Shown: positions 23,276 through 35,079 of the stretch, piece after piece
Layout of the letters: every line of letters begins with the position of its first letter
Position numbering within the stretch: the first letter of the stretch is position 1
DNA from: Cantharellus purpuraceus
Lineage: Eukaryota > Basidiomycota > Agaricomycetes > Cantharellales > Hydnaceae
Direction of reading: 5' to 3'
DNA length: 64,000 nt
Assembly: GCA_025174535.1 (NCBI GenBank)
Contig: JALBUN010000033.1
Span: forward strand, 1-64,000
The notes under the pieces: model-generated
What the model saw: only the letters and a program-made list of their open reading frames with translations
Told to the model about the DNA's origin: nothing
Databases searched by the model: none
Position numbers and translations under genes: made by a program

Positions 23276-25639
23276 CGACACATGTTCCTATGATGGAATG
23301 AACACCAAGCCATGGACAGGCGTGATTAACGTCCAAGCGGATTCACCCGATGCAACGTGGAGGTTCTCCGGTCATCCACTGTTGCTGGATGCTTACACAG
23401 CGGCTTGTCGTCAAGGTGGACAGCCAGCCCAGTCAAGTGGAAAAAAACCAGCACGTCAACAGATGCTAGAAAAGCGGCTTTGTCGTCGGGTGGTCGACAA
23501 GCGCCCGTCGAGGGACATGGTGTACGAGCTCATAGCACGTCGACAAGCACGTTCTGATACTTGGCACGATTGTGGACGATGACCCAACACGCGAATCGAC
23601 TCGACGGGGTGGTCCGTGCGTGGCACCCACCCACCGATGTGGCACCCACGTCTCATTGCACTAGTATGCTGCCCGATGGCGGCGACAAACTCGATGCACA
23701 GTTAAGTCAACATACAGTCATCGCAGGCCTACTCAAAGACGTGAAAGAGAGACGTGTCAGGACAGGGTGTGCATGGAGATAAGGCGTATCGCAAAAGGTG
23801 TTGCACTCGAGCGTAGACTCGTCGTTTGCACAATGAAGGCTATGGGTAGTGCAGAGAGAGACTGTCGATAGGGAGCATGGCCGTGAACAACGGTTGATGA
23901 GCCCACGTGTGGAGGACACACATCAACGATCGTGCGTGGGCCCCATCCAGCGGCATTATCAACAACAATCGTATCACGGCGATGCTTCATATGGACGTCG
24001 AGCCATAGAAGGAGAAGAAGACGAAGAGGATGGGGACTGCGAATGGAGTGGAACTGCGGAGGAGAAAAGCGCGGTATAGCTATGGCTCTGCACTCGCCCG
24101 AGTCGGTCTCTTGGGACTCCCGAACCAGCACCGTGTAAGCCAGCGCACGCATCTCTCCGTCGAGCACGAGGGCACGCGCATTGGTGCTTCCATCGTACAA
24201 GGCGACAAGGAAAAAGAGGGAGAAGGGATATGAAAAAGTGGTAGTGGGAAAGGGCGGTGGTGCCAGTTAGCGCCCTGCCTGAAATACCTGGCCGATGGGT
24301 GGTTGTTATATGGTAGGCGATTGGGACAGAATGTTTTAAGCTGCCGGAGTCTTCCCGAGGTCCCGCTCTGATCGACAAGGCCACACCGTGGCAGGTCGCC
24401 GTTCGTGCCGTGCTTCACATAAGCTGGACACAGTCAACACCTGCCACGTCTTGTCTGTACCTCGTTTCAGCACCAGGGGCCATTGACTTGGTCTCTTATT
24501 AAATCCGCACCCACGGCAATGATCGATGACCCAAATGCCGTCGCCCTCGCGCCTTTCTGTCATCGATACACACACATGTTGATTGCCAGATGGGGCCTCC
24601 CTTTTGCAAGTTTTCTAGGGCTACCGCGTGTTTGGGTTGGATGTACGTGTGTGTTCTGGGTGAGTCACCAAAGATCTCAGAGTGCCTCAGAAGGTGCTCA
24701 AGAAGCTGCTGGTCCAGCTTATTCGGGTCGACCCTCTGTTTCTTGTTTGTGGCACTGCCATTTGTGACATCCCAAGCAGGTAAGTATCCCAATATTTAGC
24801 TAGGATCCTCGGATAGGTTGGCACTGATAGCCTTTCCTTCATTAGGCAAGGTGTCTTTTAACACGACGCTACGTCTACATGAAATATGGTTCTATCCCTG
24901 TTTGTCAAAGATGATGAATGCAGTACGCCATGTCTGGTAGGCGCTAATCATGAAACCTCCCTAACAAGATCGCTGACTCTGATGACAAGACAGCTAACAT
25001 AGACAGGCATCTGGAGGGTTTATTGGGAACAGCGGTGCAGAGACCGTTGCAGAGTGTTCTGCCCTTGACACGATCAATCCTGATGTCAACTAACGTGCGT
25101 GCACGGTGCTGTACATGTATCTATGTCCCCGCTTTTAAGACAGACACGATTAGATGTGGGGGCTTTGAATGACTCTGGCAGCGTGAGAGGGTGAACTGGC
25201 TATGAGACGAGTGCACATATATGTATTGTGCTGGAGTCGTAGATTTGATAATGGTTTGGAGGGCGATGCAGGTTGTGAGGGAATAGGTAAGGGATGTTTG
25301 TGTGTAATGGTTCTATGGTCAGGTGAAAACACTATTGAATGTTAGGGTGGTACAGCATGACAGCAAAGCACCAAGCTGACACGATTTAGGAGCTGCTTTA
25401 GCTTGCCAGCTTGGTTTACGTGCATGCAGGTGATGGTAACGGTCGTCTCAGACAATTGTCCGATACCCATGCTTGAGGCAGGGGATAGTCTGTTTCCTTT
25501 GCATGCTTTGACCCGACTGTATTCCCATCGAGAGGTGAGAGGTCTCACGACATTCATACCATTGGTAGTCTGCTTGATTCCTCGTGGAGCTTGGTGTGTG
25601 TTCGTGTGGTAGACTCAAGGTAACTCAACCCCAGCTTGG
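23276..25639. other. End of the single-copy island, no supported gene
   Basis: This is CpG-rich DNA with many GTCGAC/TCGAC motifs between 23230 and 23610. Frames of 60-147 codons exist on both strands (for example 23298-23582 plus and 23757-24200 minus), but they overlap one another and show no domains. From about 25600 the composition shifts to the CpG-poor transposon type. Confidence 0.4.
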
Positions 25640-26029
25640 TCATTGTGGTGTTGTATCGTTGCGTTGCAGGCTTGTATGTAGTTCTATGTATGCTTTGATC
25701 CTAATTATTCCCATTGCACAAACAGATGCAGTGGCATGCCTGAAAGCAATATGGTGACTTTGTGTTGAACAAGATCTGTGTTTCATATTTACACAACTGG
25801 GGATGTAATGTTGATGGATGATTATACTTGGTGGTGCATGGTCCCAGATGCTGTACATAGCACCAGTGTGAATGGATCCATGCATCAGGCATTTCTCCAG
25901 GAGGCATCCAGCAACTTGGATATTTGTGTGTAGAACTGGGAAGGCCTCCTTCCAAAATGGGCTGCCTTGTATGTGTTGGGTACCACCCCATTCACGTTGT
26001 TGGTTTTCTTCTACAAGTTTACCACACAC
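25640..26029 (-). CDS. Unrecognised 129-codon ORF at island/transposon boundary
   Basis: An open minus-strand frame rich in His, Cys and Ile has no motif I recognise and no membrane segment. Frames in two other phases of the same stretch are also open for 64-96 codons, so low stop density rather than coding may explain it. It sits in CpG-poor DNA between the single-copy island and the LTR of family X at 26588, so it is more likely part of an eroded element than a host gene. Confidence 0.2.
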   Translation of the reverse strand: MCGKLVEENQQREWGGTQHIQGSPFWKEAFPVLHTNIQVAGCLLEKCLMHGSIHTGAMYSIWDHAPPSIIIHQHYIPSCVNMKHRSCSTQSHHIAFRHATASVCAMGIIRIKAYIELHTSLQRNDTTPQ

Positions 26030-26916
26030 CTTGTCAACCAGCTCTATTAAACAGTTTGTTGCTTGACTTGCATCCTATCATTTCCTTGCATATTCAACAA
26101 GCAATGAAAGAGCTGCATGGCACTCCTCAGTAGAAATATTCCATATACTGATCCTGCATCCCCCTACAAAGACATTAAGATCAAACATATAGTGCCAGGC
26201 TCACAGAATATGTGGCCGGATAGAATCTATCTGGACTGCAGTAAAGAACAGGTGGTCTTGGCTCACTGCATCAATGGTTTCCAAAATGTGCACCACAGGT
26301 ACAGCATATTTGTTGAATCTGTCATCTCATTGGGAAGATAGTGTTTTTGTGATCATGAGACAGTTGTTGAAATGGCCATTCTGCTGAAGTTGAGGATGCC
26401 AAGTGGGCTCTTGGGAAAGGGTGCAAAGTGACCTGAGGTAGGGAATATGATGGAATGAGCCAAAGAAGAAGACATTTGTAAATGGATTATTAATGGTGGG
26501 TGTGTGTGGAGTAAGTAGGAGGACTGTTGAAGCCAATGCTTGTGAGAAGTGTTCTTGGAGTGATTCATCATCTCAACCCATTGAAACTGTTTTGGAACCC
26601 ACAAAATTATGGTGTTAGGGAAAACTCTAAATCATCACAATTCTGTGAAATGAACAGCTGAGAAGAATATCAAATCCTACTGCAGCACAACTCCAGAAAT
26701 GATTTAACATTTGTACTTTGGTTACCATCCCTTGTATTGGTCAATGCAGACTATATGCAGGAAGGTAATATGTTTCTTAGCAGCAGGGAATGAATAAGAC
26801 TTCCAGAGTCTAGAGTTCATGGATGCTTAGGGGTCCAGATATTTTAAAAAGAGGGGAATGCATTTAGAGGCTAGAGGAAGTAGGTGGGTGATTGTCCAAC
26901 CAGTGACACTCTGAAG

Positions 26917-27518
26917 TGTTGAGAAATGTTGAATGAATATGCTAAGCATTTACCTGTAATTCTGACATCATGTTCGTGATCCAGATGCTAAGGTCATTCT
27001 CATATGTATAAGTATGTCAGGGTTCAAATGAGTCATATTCTATTTTTAGTATTTTCTCTTGACACCCCTATCAGCACAGCCTGTCAGGGTGCATCTCCCC
27101 TATTTCATTGCCCCTATCACTTCCCTATCTTTCCTCCCTATCTTGGTTCTCCTATCTGTCTCCATCATTTAGTATAAAGACTTGCCTTGGTGCAGTGTGA
27201 TCCCCTCAGCTTGATCTCTGAGGATATCCGCTGCACCAGGTAAGTCCCATGTATTTATCAGAAACAGCTGTATAGACTGAGGATATCCGCTGCACCAGCT
27301 GACATTATTTCTTATCGGCTCTCACTTATTGAGTATCTTGTTGTTGTGGCCTCGTCATCAGCGTCGCCCTCACATTTTACCAATATGCACTCTCCAGTCA
27401 ATCACAGTTGTACTTTTCTCTCTGACTCACTGCCTTTTATCTCTAAGATTCCAATTATATATTGGAATTCTATGCTCCTATTCTACTGTCTGCTATCTGT
27501 CTACTTAATCTTACAACA
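26917..27518 (+). repeat. Copia-1 5' LTR (family C), internally deleted and invaded by LTR W
   Basis: It begins TGTTGAGAAATG, then jumps to GAATGAATATGCTAAGC, skipping the first roughly 190 bp present in the 3' LTR. It contains LTR W at 27015-27374 and ends TAATCTTACAACA. Confidence 0.8.
27015..27374 (+). mobile_element. Solo LTR family W, copy 1
   Basis: It reads TGTCAGGGTTC at the start and CGCCCTCACA at the end, homologous to 55936-56275. It has a TATA-like AGTATAAAGAC and an internal direct repeat TGAGGATATCCGCTGCACCA at 27219 and 27278. Flanking 5-mers (aagta, tttta) do not match, unlike those of the second copy. Confidence 0.75.
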
Positions 27519-27610
27519 GATTAAGAGTCTCATCGATCTACCATGACTCAAGTTGTGTTCACTACTTCTCACCTGAAAAATGAGATATATTTTTCATAAG
27601 TCTGTGATAC

Positions 27611-28057
27611 TTACAACTGGAGTCTTTTCAGACGCTCTGGTACAGAAAACGAACTATATGTTATGTCTCTCATGGTTCTTTTGCCTTTAATGGGTAGCAC
27701 TCGGCCTTTTGTTTTCATTGCCATTATAGAATTGTTGTCTCTAGTGTTTGGGAAGGTGAATAGGGCAAGATGGGTTAGCTTTTTGTAGATATCAAGAACT
27801 TTGGTTGTAGACTCCTCTTTGAGGTACTCAATCCTTTGGTGTCCTCTCATCTTTACTAGCTCTACATGTGGCACAATGTGATCGTTGGGTAATCCCATGT
27901 ATATAGATCTAGGCTTCTCCACAACAGTAGAGTTGAAGGATACAAAACCAGTTCCACTAATGTTAGATGTTAGTAGTTTGTATATAGATTCCATCTGATA
28001 ATGACTGTCCACCATAGGAGTTGCTGAAGAGAGTATAAACTTAGATCTACCGCACAA
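27611..28057 (-). pseudogene. Antisense fragment resembling a virus-type SF2 (DEAD/SNF2-like) helicase
   Basis: On the strand opposite to Copia-1, 149 codons are open. The first residues include SKFILSSATPMVDSH, a typical superfamily 2 motif III (SAT) with its usual TPM extension, followed by an acidic/hydrophobic helix (MESIYKLL). Then come GTGFVSF and, about 35 residues on, VELVKMRGHQRIEYL. The order SATPM, G-x-VSF, a V-x-M-x2-HQ-x3-Y block and later a lysine-rich linker is what I know from nucleocytoplasmic large DNA virus transcription-factor and capping-associated helicases, and from yeast linear-plasmid helicases. Motifs I-II and IV-VI are absent, so it is a fragment. Similar residues seem to continue past the stop (about 27600 to 27560). 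It lies between the 5' LTR and the recognisable part of gag. Identification is by motif memory only. Confidence 0.35.
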
Positions 28058-28065
28058 CCTTACTT

Positions 28066-31000
28066 GATGTACACAAATTTCGAGATCTCAAACCCAAATT
28101 GGGTTGAGACAACTGGATTTCCTGGAAAAGGGAACTTTTAGCCATGGTGAGAGATTGCAGCTTATATGCTATCATTCTTGGTACTGATATTCTACCTTCA
28201 CTCATGGACCAAGCAGTTACTACAACCAATAACATTCCATATATCAGCACCACACCGCTATCCCATCTCATCAATGAATGGAATGATCATAACAATGTTG
28301 CATATAACCAAATTCTGCTCTGTATCTCACCTGAACTCCAGACTGCAATCGATGATACCAACATTGCAAGTGAAGCATGGAACATACTCATTGGGAAATT
28401 CAAATCTACTGATCTGAGCAAAATCAGTATAATCAGGACAAAATATGAGAATTACCACATGATTGACCAGTCTGTTATCACATGTATCACTGTCATGAAG
28501 GAATACAGGAATCAATTGAAATGGATGGGTGAAACGATACCTGACTCCACTCATGCAGCCACTTTACTCAGGAACATACTGGAATCCTGGTGTCTGATTG
28601 CGCAAACAATCAGGATGATTACACGCAAACCAGAAGAGATCAAAGAACATCTCGAGGCACACAAAGCTGATCTTAATGCTCTCAAAATATCCATCCAAGC
28701 TGGCACTGCATTTGCTGCACAGTCCAGACCTCTCTGACCTCTACAACCAAAGATTTTGACATGAAACTCATATATTCCACAACCTGACAATAGTTCTCAA
28801 AATCACACACCAAGAGCTAATCAATATAACATGATGCAATGTAATCACTGTGGAAAATCTGGACACATGGCATCTCAATGCTATGCACAAGGTGGCGGAC
28901 TTGAAGGACAGATGCCTTGAGGCAGAACCAGGGATTACATGCACATATTCCTCAGTTTCCTACAGGTAGACCTACACAGATGACAAATCATCAGCAATAT
29001 AACCAGCAGATGGATAAACCTATGATCAATACACCAGCTCACCTTGCAGGACAGACAAAGGACTTCATCATGGTCACCTCAATCACTGAATCATCGATCG
29101 TATCAATCCAATCACCCATCTCAGCTCCATCAATCCATAACAATGCTTATACATGGCTGGGTGGATTCCACTGCATCTAGTCACTTATCTGGAAACTTAC
29201 CATTATTTTTTGACATGAATAACATCCCACCCGTCATGATTCAAACCGCCAGTGGGGAATCATTCACTGCAAATCAGAGCAGATCTATACATATAAAGAT
29301 CATATCCAACCCTTTATTACAACTACCTGACCTTCACATCACACTCACCAACGTCATATACACACCTAAACTACGTGCCAATTTACTATCAGTTGGATGT
29401 ATGACAAATGCCAATGTCAACATACTATTCAGCAAAAACCAATCCACATTGTCACACAAAGGACAGATCCTGGCATGAGGACCAAAGATTGACAATCTAT
29501 TCACATATACTGCAGTATCTCTACCCAAGGATACACCTGAAATTGCATATTATTCCACTGAACCTGCAGAGATTGTCCTATGGCACCACAAACTAGCTCA
29601 CACTGGATACTCTACTCTAGAAGCAATGAAGAGGCTTCATACAGCCAATGGATTCACTCCAAATGTCCACCACGGCCCTATCACACAATGCAATAACTGC
29701 CCATATGGGAAACAGACTTGTGCTCCATTTCAAAAATCTGAAACCACACCATCTAACATTGGTGATATCATTGTTTCTGATATTTGCAGACCATTTGAGT
29801 TATCTGTCGGTGGATACAAATACTTCATTACCTGGATTGATCTGGTGACGTGTATGGCTAGTATCAAATTTCTAAAGGATAAGGAATCCAAGACAATTAC
29901 AGAGTCATTCAAGAGATACATGGCTTGGCTACTATGTCAGAAAAAAACTGACATCAAGAAGGTCAGAATGGATAATGGAGGGGAATATATTGGAAAGGAC
30001 TTTGAAGAGACATGCCATAAGCTTGGGATTATCTATGAGATGACCTCACCATACACCCCAGAACATAATGGAATTGTGGAACGTTATAATAGAATGTTAC
30101 AGGAAGGGGCCTTGACCTTACAACATGAGGCTGATCTTCCCAGTAAGTTCTGGGTGTCTGCGATCCACACCGTCAATTTCATCAGAAACTGTATACTTCA
30201 CCATCATCTCAGAATATCCCCTTACGAAGCCTTCTGGGAAAAGAAGCCAAGCATTGACTGGTTACACACATATGGATGTAAATGCTGGGCCCTCATCCCC
30301 AAAGCTGTCAGGAGGAAAGGCAAGTACAGATCAGTGGAAGGAATATTTGTCAGATACTTTGATGATTCAAAGGCATACAAGGTGTGGATTCCATGAACTC
30401 ACACTCTTATCAAAGCAAGAGGTGTCATATTTGAAGAGTTGAATCACATTGAAAGAATCACCAGACATGCTACTGACAACAATGATCTCCCTAACCTATG
30501 GACCACGGATTTACCCATCTCTACAAACACATCTACCCCACCAATCATCACACACAAATGGACCAACGACCTTCCACACCATATTGGAATCATGGATAGT
30601 CCTCTCACAGATATCATGGATATGGATACCAGAAATGAGATAGAAGGAACTGAGTCTGACAAAGTTGGTCAATCAGATAAGGTGGATGCTACATTCCAGC
30701 ACACACCCAAGGATTTTGAATGAGGACCATGGCTCGATCCTGAGAACCAGACATATGGACGTGGAAACGTCAACATGGTTTTTATGCACCTATTGACACC
30801 ATCATGCAGGGCCTCACAGACCTCAAACATGTTGAATTGGCACTTGTTGTTCTTGCTGAAGATGAACCAATGAACTATAGGGAGGCACAAGGATTGGTTA
30901 ATGCTATCAAATGGCAGGAGAGCATGAATAGGGAAATGGAGACACTGAGAGGCTATCATACCTGGGATCCCGTTGAAAAACCACCCAATACAAATATCGT

Positions 31001-32395
31001 AGGATACAAGTGGATATATTGCGTCAAACAAGATAACCTAAGACTCATTAACAGATTTAAGGCCCAACTTGTAGCGCAAGGATTCTCACAAGTTCCAGGA
31101 CTCAATTTCAACGAGACTTATTCCCCTACAATTTGATTTACTTCTATCTGACTAATCCTCGCACTCGCATGTCACTACAACCTCAAGCTCCGTCATATTG
31201 ATGTCAAAGGAGCTTATCTCAACAGATCCCTTCAGGATGATGTTTATATGAAACAACCCGAGGGATTCATTGAATCAGGGAAAGAACATTTGGTCTGCAA
31301 ATTAAATGGGCTGCATGGACTCAAGCAATCAGGACGTGTCTGGCATCAGACTCTCAAGAAGGAGATGGAGAGATTAGGTTTTAAATCCAGTGAAGCCAAT
31401 ACCACAATCTTTTTCTGCTTTGAAAAAGATGGTTCCGTTGAGATTGCAGAGTGGTATGTCAATGACAGACTCTTAGCCGCAAACTCTGTCAAATCAATGA
31501 AGAAGATGATCAAGGATATAGAAGGGATTTTCAATATACAAGACCTTGAGGAACCCAACTGTCTACTTGGGATCAGGATCATTCAAGATAAGGAACTGGG
31601 GACTATACATATATCTCAGCCTTCCTTCATCAACACCATGGCACGGTGTTTTGATATAACGACTGGAAGAGCTGTCTTGTCACCCATGGATCCATCCTTG
31701 GACTTACACACATCCACAAGTATCAACACAATCATGGATATACCATATGCATCCCTGATTGGTAGTGTCAACTACTGTGTGATCTCCACTCGACCTGACG
31801 TCGCTTATGCCACTAACAAATGTGCACAGTTCACTTCTAATCTGACTCTCTCTCATTGGGAAGTGGCCAAACGCATCGTTGTATCACATATACGCAGGAG
31901 GGGAGAGGAGTAGAGGGATATGCTCACAACCTAGTGGGATTTACGGACACAGATTTTGCAGGAGATGTAAATGATCAAAAATCTACCAAGGGATGGATCT
32001 TCACATATAATGGAGCACCTGTCTCATGGGCTTCCAAGAAACAGGGGCTTGTGATGTGATCATCGATGGAAGCAGAGCTCATTGTGGGATCTATTGCATC
32101 AGCAGAGGGGATATGGCTTATTAAACTTGGACATGACTTTAAGCATGATTTCAAACCCATTCCAGTTTTCACTGACAACCAATTGTTTATTTCTCTCACA
32201 AAGAATGAGGTCAACAATTTGAGGACGAAACATATCGATACTCATTATCATTACATGCATGAACAGGTTGATGCCAGTACTATAAAACTTCATTATATCC
32301 CCACCTTCGAAAACCCTGCCGACATACTCACAAAGCCCTTATCACCTCACAAGCACATGAATCTCCTAAATGTTCTAGGGATTCATCGTACTTGA
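28066..32395 (+). pseudogene. Copia-1 gag-pol (gag, protease, integrase, RT, RNase H), multiply interrupted
   Basis: Gag runs from about 28066 (KPKLG-stop-DNWISWKREL) through 28737. A CCHC knuckle, CNHCGKSGHMASQC, lies near 28840-28881. The protease motif WLVDSTASSH follows near 29154-29183. Integrase has WHHKLAH, CNNCPYGKQTC and the DDE acids (VSDICRPF, RMDNGGEY, GIVERYNR). RT contains IDVKGAYLN, YMKQPEGF and the catalytic box, which reads WYVNDRLL (31455-31478) instead of YVDD. RNase H ends KHIDTHYHYMHEQ and ADILTKPLSPHK, with the stop at 32393-32395. In-frame stops occur, for example at 28735, 29476, 30394, 30721 and 31135, several in TGA contexts expected from CGA decay. The element is non-functional. 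Confidence 0.9.
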
Positions 32396-32402
32396 GAGGG
32401 TG

Positions 32403-33429
32403 TGTTGAGAAATGTACTCACCTGCTGATCACTCAACTCAGGCTCCATACCACTGGATCATATCAATATACATCTTGAACTTGATATTGCTGGACCGTAT
32501 CTGAACATCCCATGAGATGCAGTCATGTTACTGTTGTCCACATGAACATCCATCCATATATCCAATCACTGTTTACATTCAGGAGTAGTGAATGAATATG
32601 CTAAGCATTTACCTGTGTATATGTCATTCTGACATCATGTTACATCCCGTAACACCGAGTTCCAATCTCCGGATTCCATCTCCACCTCCGTCAACTCCAC
32701 CTCCATCAATTCCAGACCCCACCATTGTTCTCCTCATTAGTAGTCTTCTTCTTATGGGTTACAACAACTGTTATACTTTCTAATTGTTTAGTATTAGTTC
32801 GGACATGAGTCCGAACTCCAAACTCCTTTCCATGTTGTATTCCATATTAGTCTTATTGTCTTATTGCTTTTAGTTTTACCATTCAATTCTCTACATACTT
32901 ATACGGGCTACTTCTTGTATGTTACAGTAGTTCGTATATCGACTAAGATTCCCCATCAGCTTCTTGGTTACTAGCTACTTGACAAGTATCTTCTTGACAA
33001 GTTGAACTCTGGATCCTTGATCCAACTCCATACTCCGAACTCCAAAATATTGGACCAACGATTTGAGGGGGCGCAACACATAAGTTGAAGCCAAGTCCAC
33101 TCGATCTGACTCAATAGTTATTTGTCCCCATCTGTCTCCGGTTGAACTTGAACAGTAAAGTCCCATCCCCTTCCTTACTAGTATCCGAACACCAGCTACT
33201 CCTTTAAACTCTGAGTTTTCAGCACTTAACACATCATGTTCATGATCCAGACACCAAGGTCATTCTCATATGTATAAGTATGCATTCTACCAATATGCAG
33301 TGCTCCAGTCAATCACAGTTGTACTTTTCTCTCTGACTCACTGCCTTTTATCCCTAATATTCCAATTATATATTGGAATTCTATGCTCTTATTCTACTGT
33401 CTGCTATCTGTCTACTTAATCTTACAACA
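32403..33429 (+). repeat. Copia-1 3' LTR (family C), with LTR Z inserted
   Basis: TGTTGAGAAATGTACTCACC begins eight bases after the pol stop, next to a short purine run (GAGAGGGTG). The LTR ends CTTACAACA. Without the inserted LTR Z (32638-33231) and its 5-bp duplication it is about 430 bp. A related solo copy is at 53613-54138. Confidence 0.85.
32638..33231 (+). mobile_element. Solo LTR family Z inside the Copia-1 3' LTR
   Basis: It reads TGTTACATCCCGTAACACCG at the start and AGCACTTAACA at the end. Perfect 5-bp target duplication catca lies at 32633-32637 and 33232-33236, so this is the cleanest definition of the family-Z LTR ends. Orientation is opposite to that at 2000-2680. Confidence 0.9.
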
Positions 33430-34115
33430 TGAAATGGGTAACAACAGTGTGTGAAGTAGTCTAGCAACTGCTTCACATGAGTTCAAGTTTCTAATGCTCT
33501 GCAAAGGCAGTACACACTAGTTACTTAAACAAGAGCACTATGGCAGGACTATTGACAGACAATCTCACCCTGTAGATTTGTATTCACGTGAGGCAGATAC
33601 TACACTCACACCCAAAGCAGGGAAATCACTACTTCAAGTGCAATCAAGTACAACTGTAAGTGACCCTTGAACTGGACAATCAACAGTTACTGAGATATAG
33701 AGGATGACACTGTATGTCACTCTAGTCACACTGATGTGCAGAAGATGGGGTAGAAGTGGTTACTATTTCAGAGGCAAAATGGCCTCCTTATATATTGTAT
33801 TTACAGGGGCTGACTAATGCTTCTGAACTATTCTATCTATTAATAGATGGAAACTGCTGGAAGAAAGGGCTAGAATATTCCAAGCCAATCACCTGCTCTG
33901 ATTACTGAACTAGCACTGATCAGGGGGCTGAATAATGCTTCTGGAATCTTCTATCTAATAATAGAGGGAAACTACTGGAAGGTTGTGGTAGGTGGAAGAA
34001 AGGGGTAGAAGATTCCAAGCCAATCACCTGCTCTGATCACTGGACTAGGCACTGATCAGGCAAAAAAAGAGGGTATCCACCCTGTTTTTTGCACTGGTTT
34101 GCACAGCCATGCATA

Positions 34116-34684
34116 GATGCTTGTTTGGAATGATGCTGTTATACAATAATCTGATGTATATGAGATGTATATCAGAATATATGAGATATACATCAGAATT
34201 TTAATAATGATCATAAAAATAGGGAGTTACAATCTGGATATCTTTAAAGATTTTGGATATCCAAATTTTTTTTGGATATCTTAAATTTTTATAAATATAA
34301 ATATATATTTCATATTTTAATAAACTTGAAAAGATAAGATGTTTGTTATGGATGAACATAATTATTTATATGAATATAACAGTAATATATATTAATATTA
34401 TTGGTATAATAGAGAATATTTAAATGCCAGGTGAGGATTCAAGGTACATTAGATCATTTGACCAGTATAGTACAAGAAAGAATGAGTGAAAGAAATTAAG
34501 TGTAGTAGGAGTAGAATATTCCCTTGAAGCAGTTGCCACTGGTAAATGAAAAAAAAAAAAAAAAAAACAATTATTTTTGAGAATCATGTCAAAATATCAA
34601 AATATGTTTTAATATAAGTATATTATGTAAAATTTGAGGAAATGGGTTGTATATACATATTTGATGTATTTCTGAACAAGCATC
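34116..34684 (+). mobile_element. TIR element, copy 4 (most diverged)
   Basis: Ends are GATGCTTGTTTGGAA and TCTGAACAAGCATC. The target triplet ata is present on both sides (34113-34115 and 34685-34687). It has inserted in LTR X copy 1. The interior is alignable to the other copies and contains a long A run (about 34550-34566). Confidence 0.8.
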
Positions 34685-35079
34685 ATAGCCACATCTTAGA
34701 TGGTAATCTCCATGGAAAATGGTGCCCTGAGAGGCTGTGGTTATCAAGTTACAGAATATTTATTGATCAGAGACATCTGAGCTTGAATTTGGGCCAAATG
34801 CCTGGTTCTGAGGTGGAGTGCTGACTGTGTGGAGGTTTGTGGGTGTCAGTGGGTCCACAACTGTAGCACAGCAGAATCAGCACATTCTGGGCAAAGTTCT
34901 GCATGAAAAATTCCCAAAAAAAGGAAAAAAAAAACAGAGAATATTTTAATAAGTCCACTCCAGGTAAAAGCACCATATATGCTGATATTTAGGAATAGAA
35001 AAGTGAAATAAAGCACATTGGTGCTTATATGGGAACTGGTTTTCCCTTAAAAAAATCTTGTTTAAAGTCCCAAAACTGT

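Larger units (their letters stand above)
26917..33429 (+). mobile_element. Copia-1, complete-length Ty1/Copia element, inactive
   Basis: It starts TGTTGAGAAATG and ends CTTACAACA. Target duplication is tgaag (26912-26916) versus tgaaa (33430-33434), and the empty site is visible in family-X copy 4 (52.9-53.3 kb). The order LTR, gag, protease, integrase, RT, RNase H, LTR identifies Ty1/Copia. The two LTRs differ in structure because each received another solo LTR and the 5' LTR has an internal deletion. Confidence 0.9.
26588..35055 (-). mobile_element. LTR family X, copy 1 (minus), split by Copia-1 and TIR-element copy 4
   Basis: The pieces 26588-26916, 33430-34115 and 34685 to about 35055 are, in order, the reverse complement of the intact family-X unit at 48038-49469. 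The left end reads TGTTTTGGAACCC, matching the GGTTCCAAAACA end of that copy. Removing Copia-1 (26917-33429) and the TIR element (34116-34684) restores continuity. The right boundary is diverged and abuts a plus-oriented copy. Confidence 0.7.

Noticed and set aside
23757..24200. 147-codon minus-strand frame
   Set aside because: It overlaps several equally open frames on both strands in GC-rich DNA and shows no domain.
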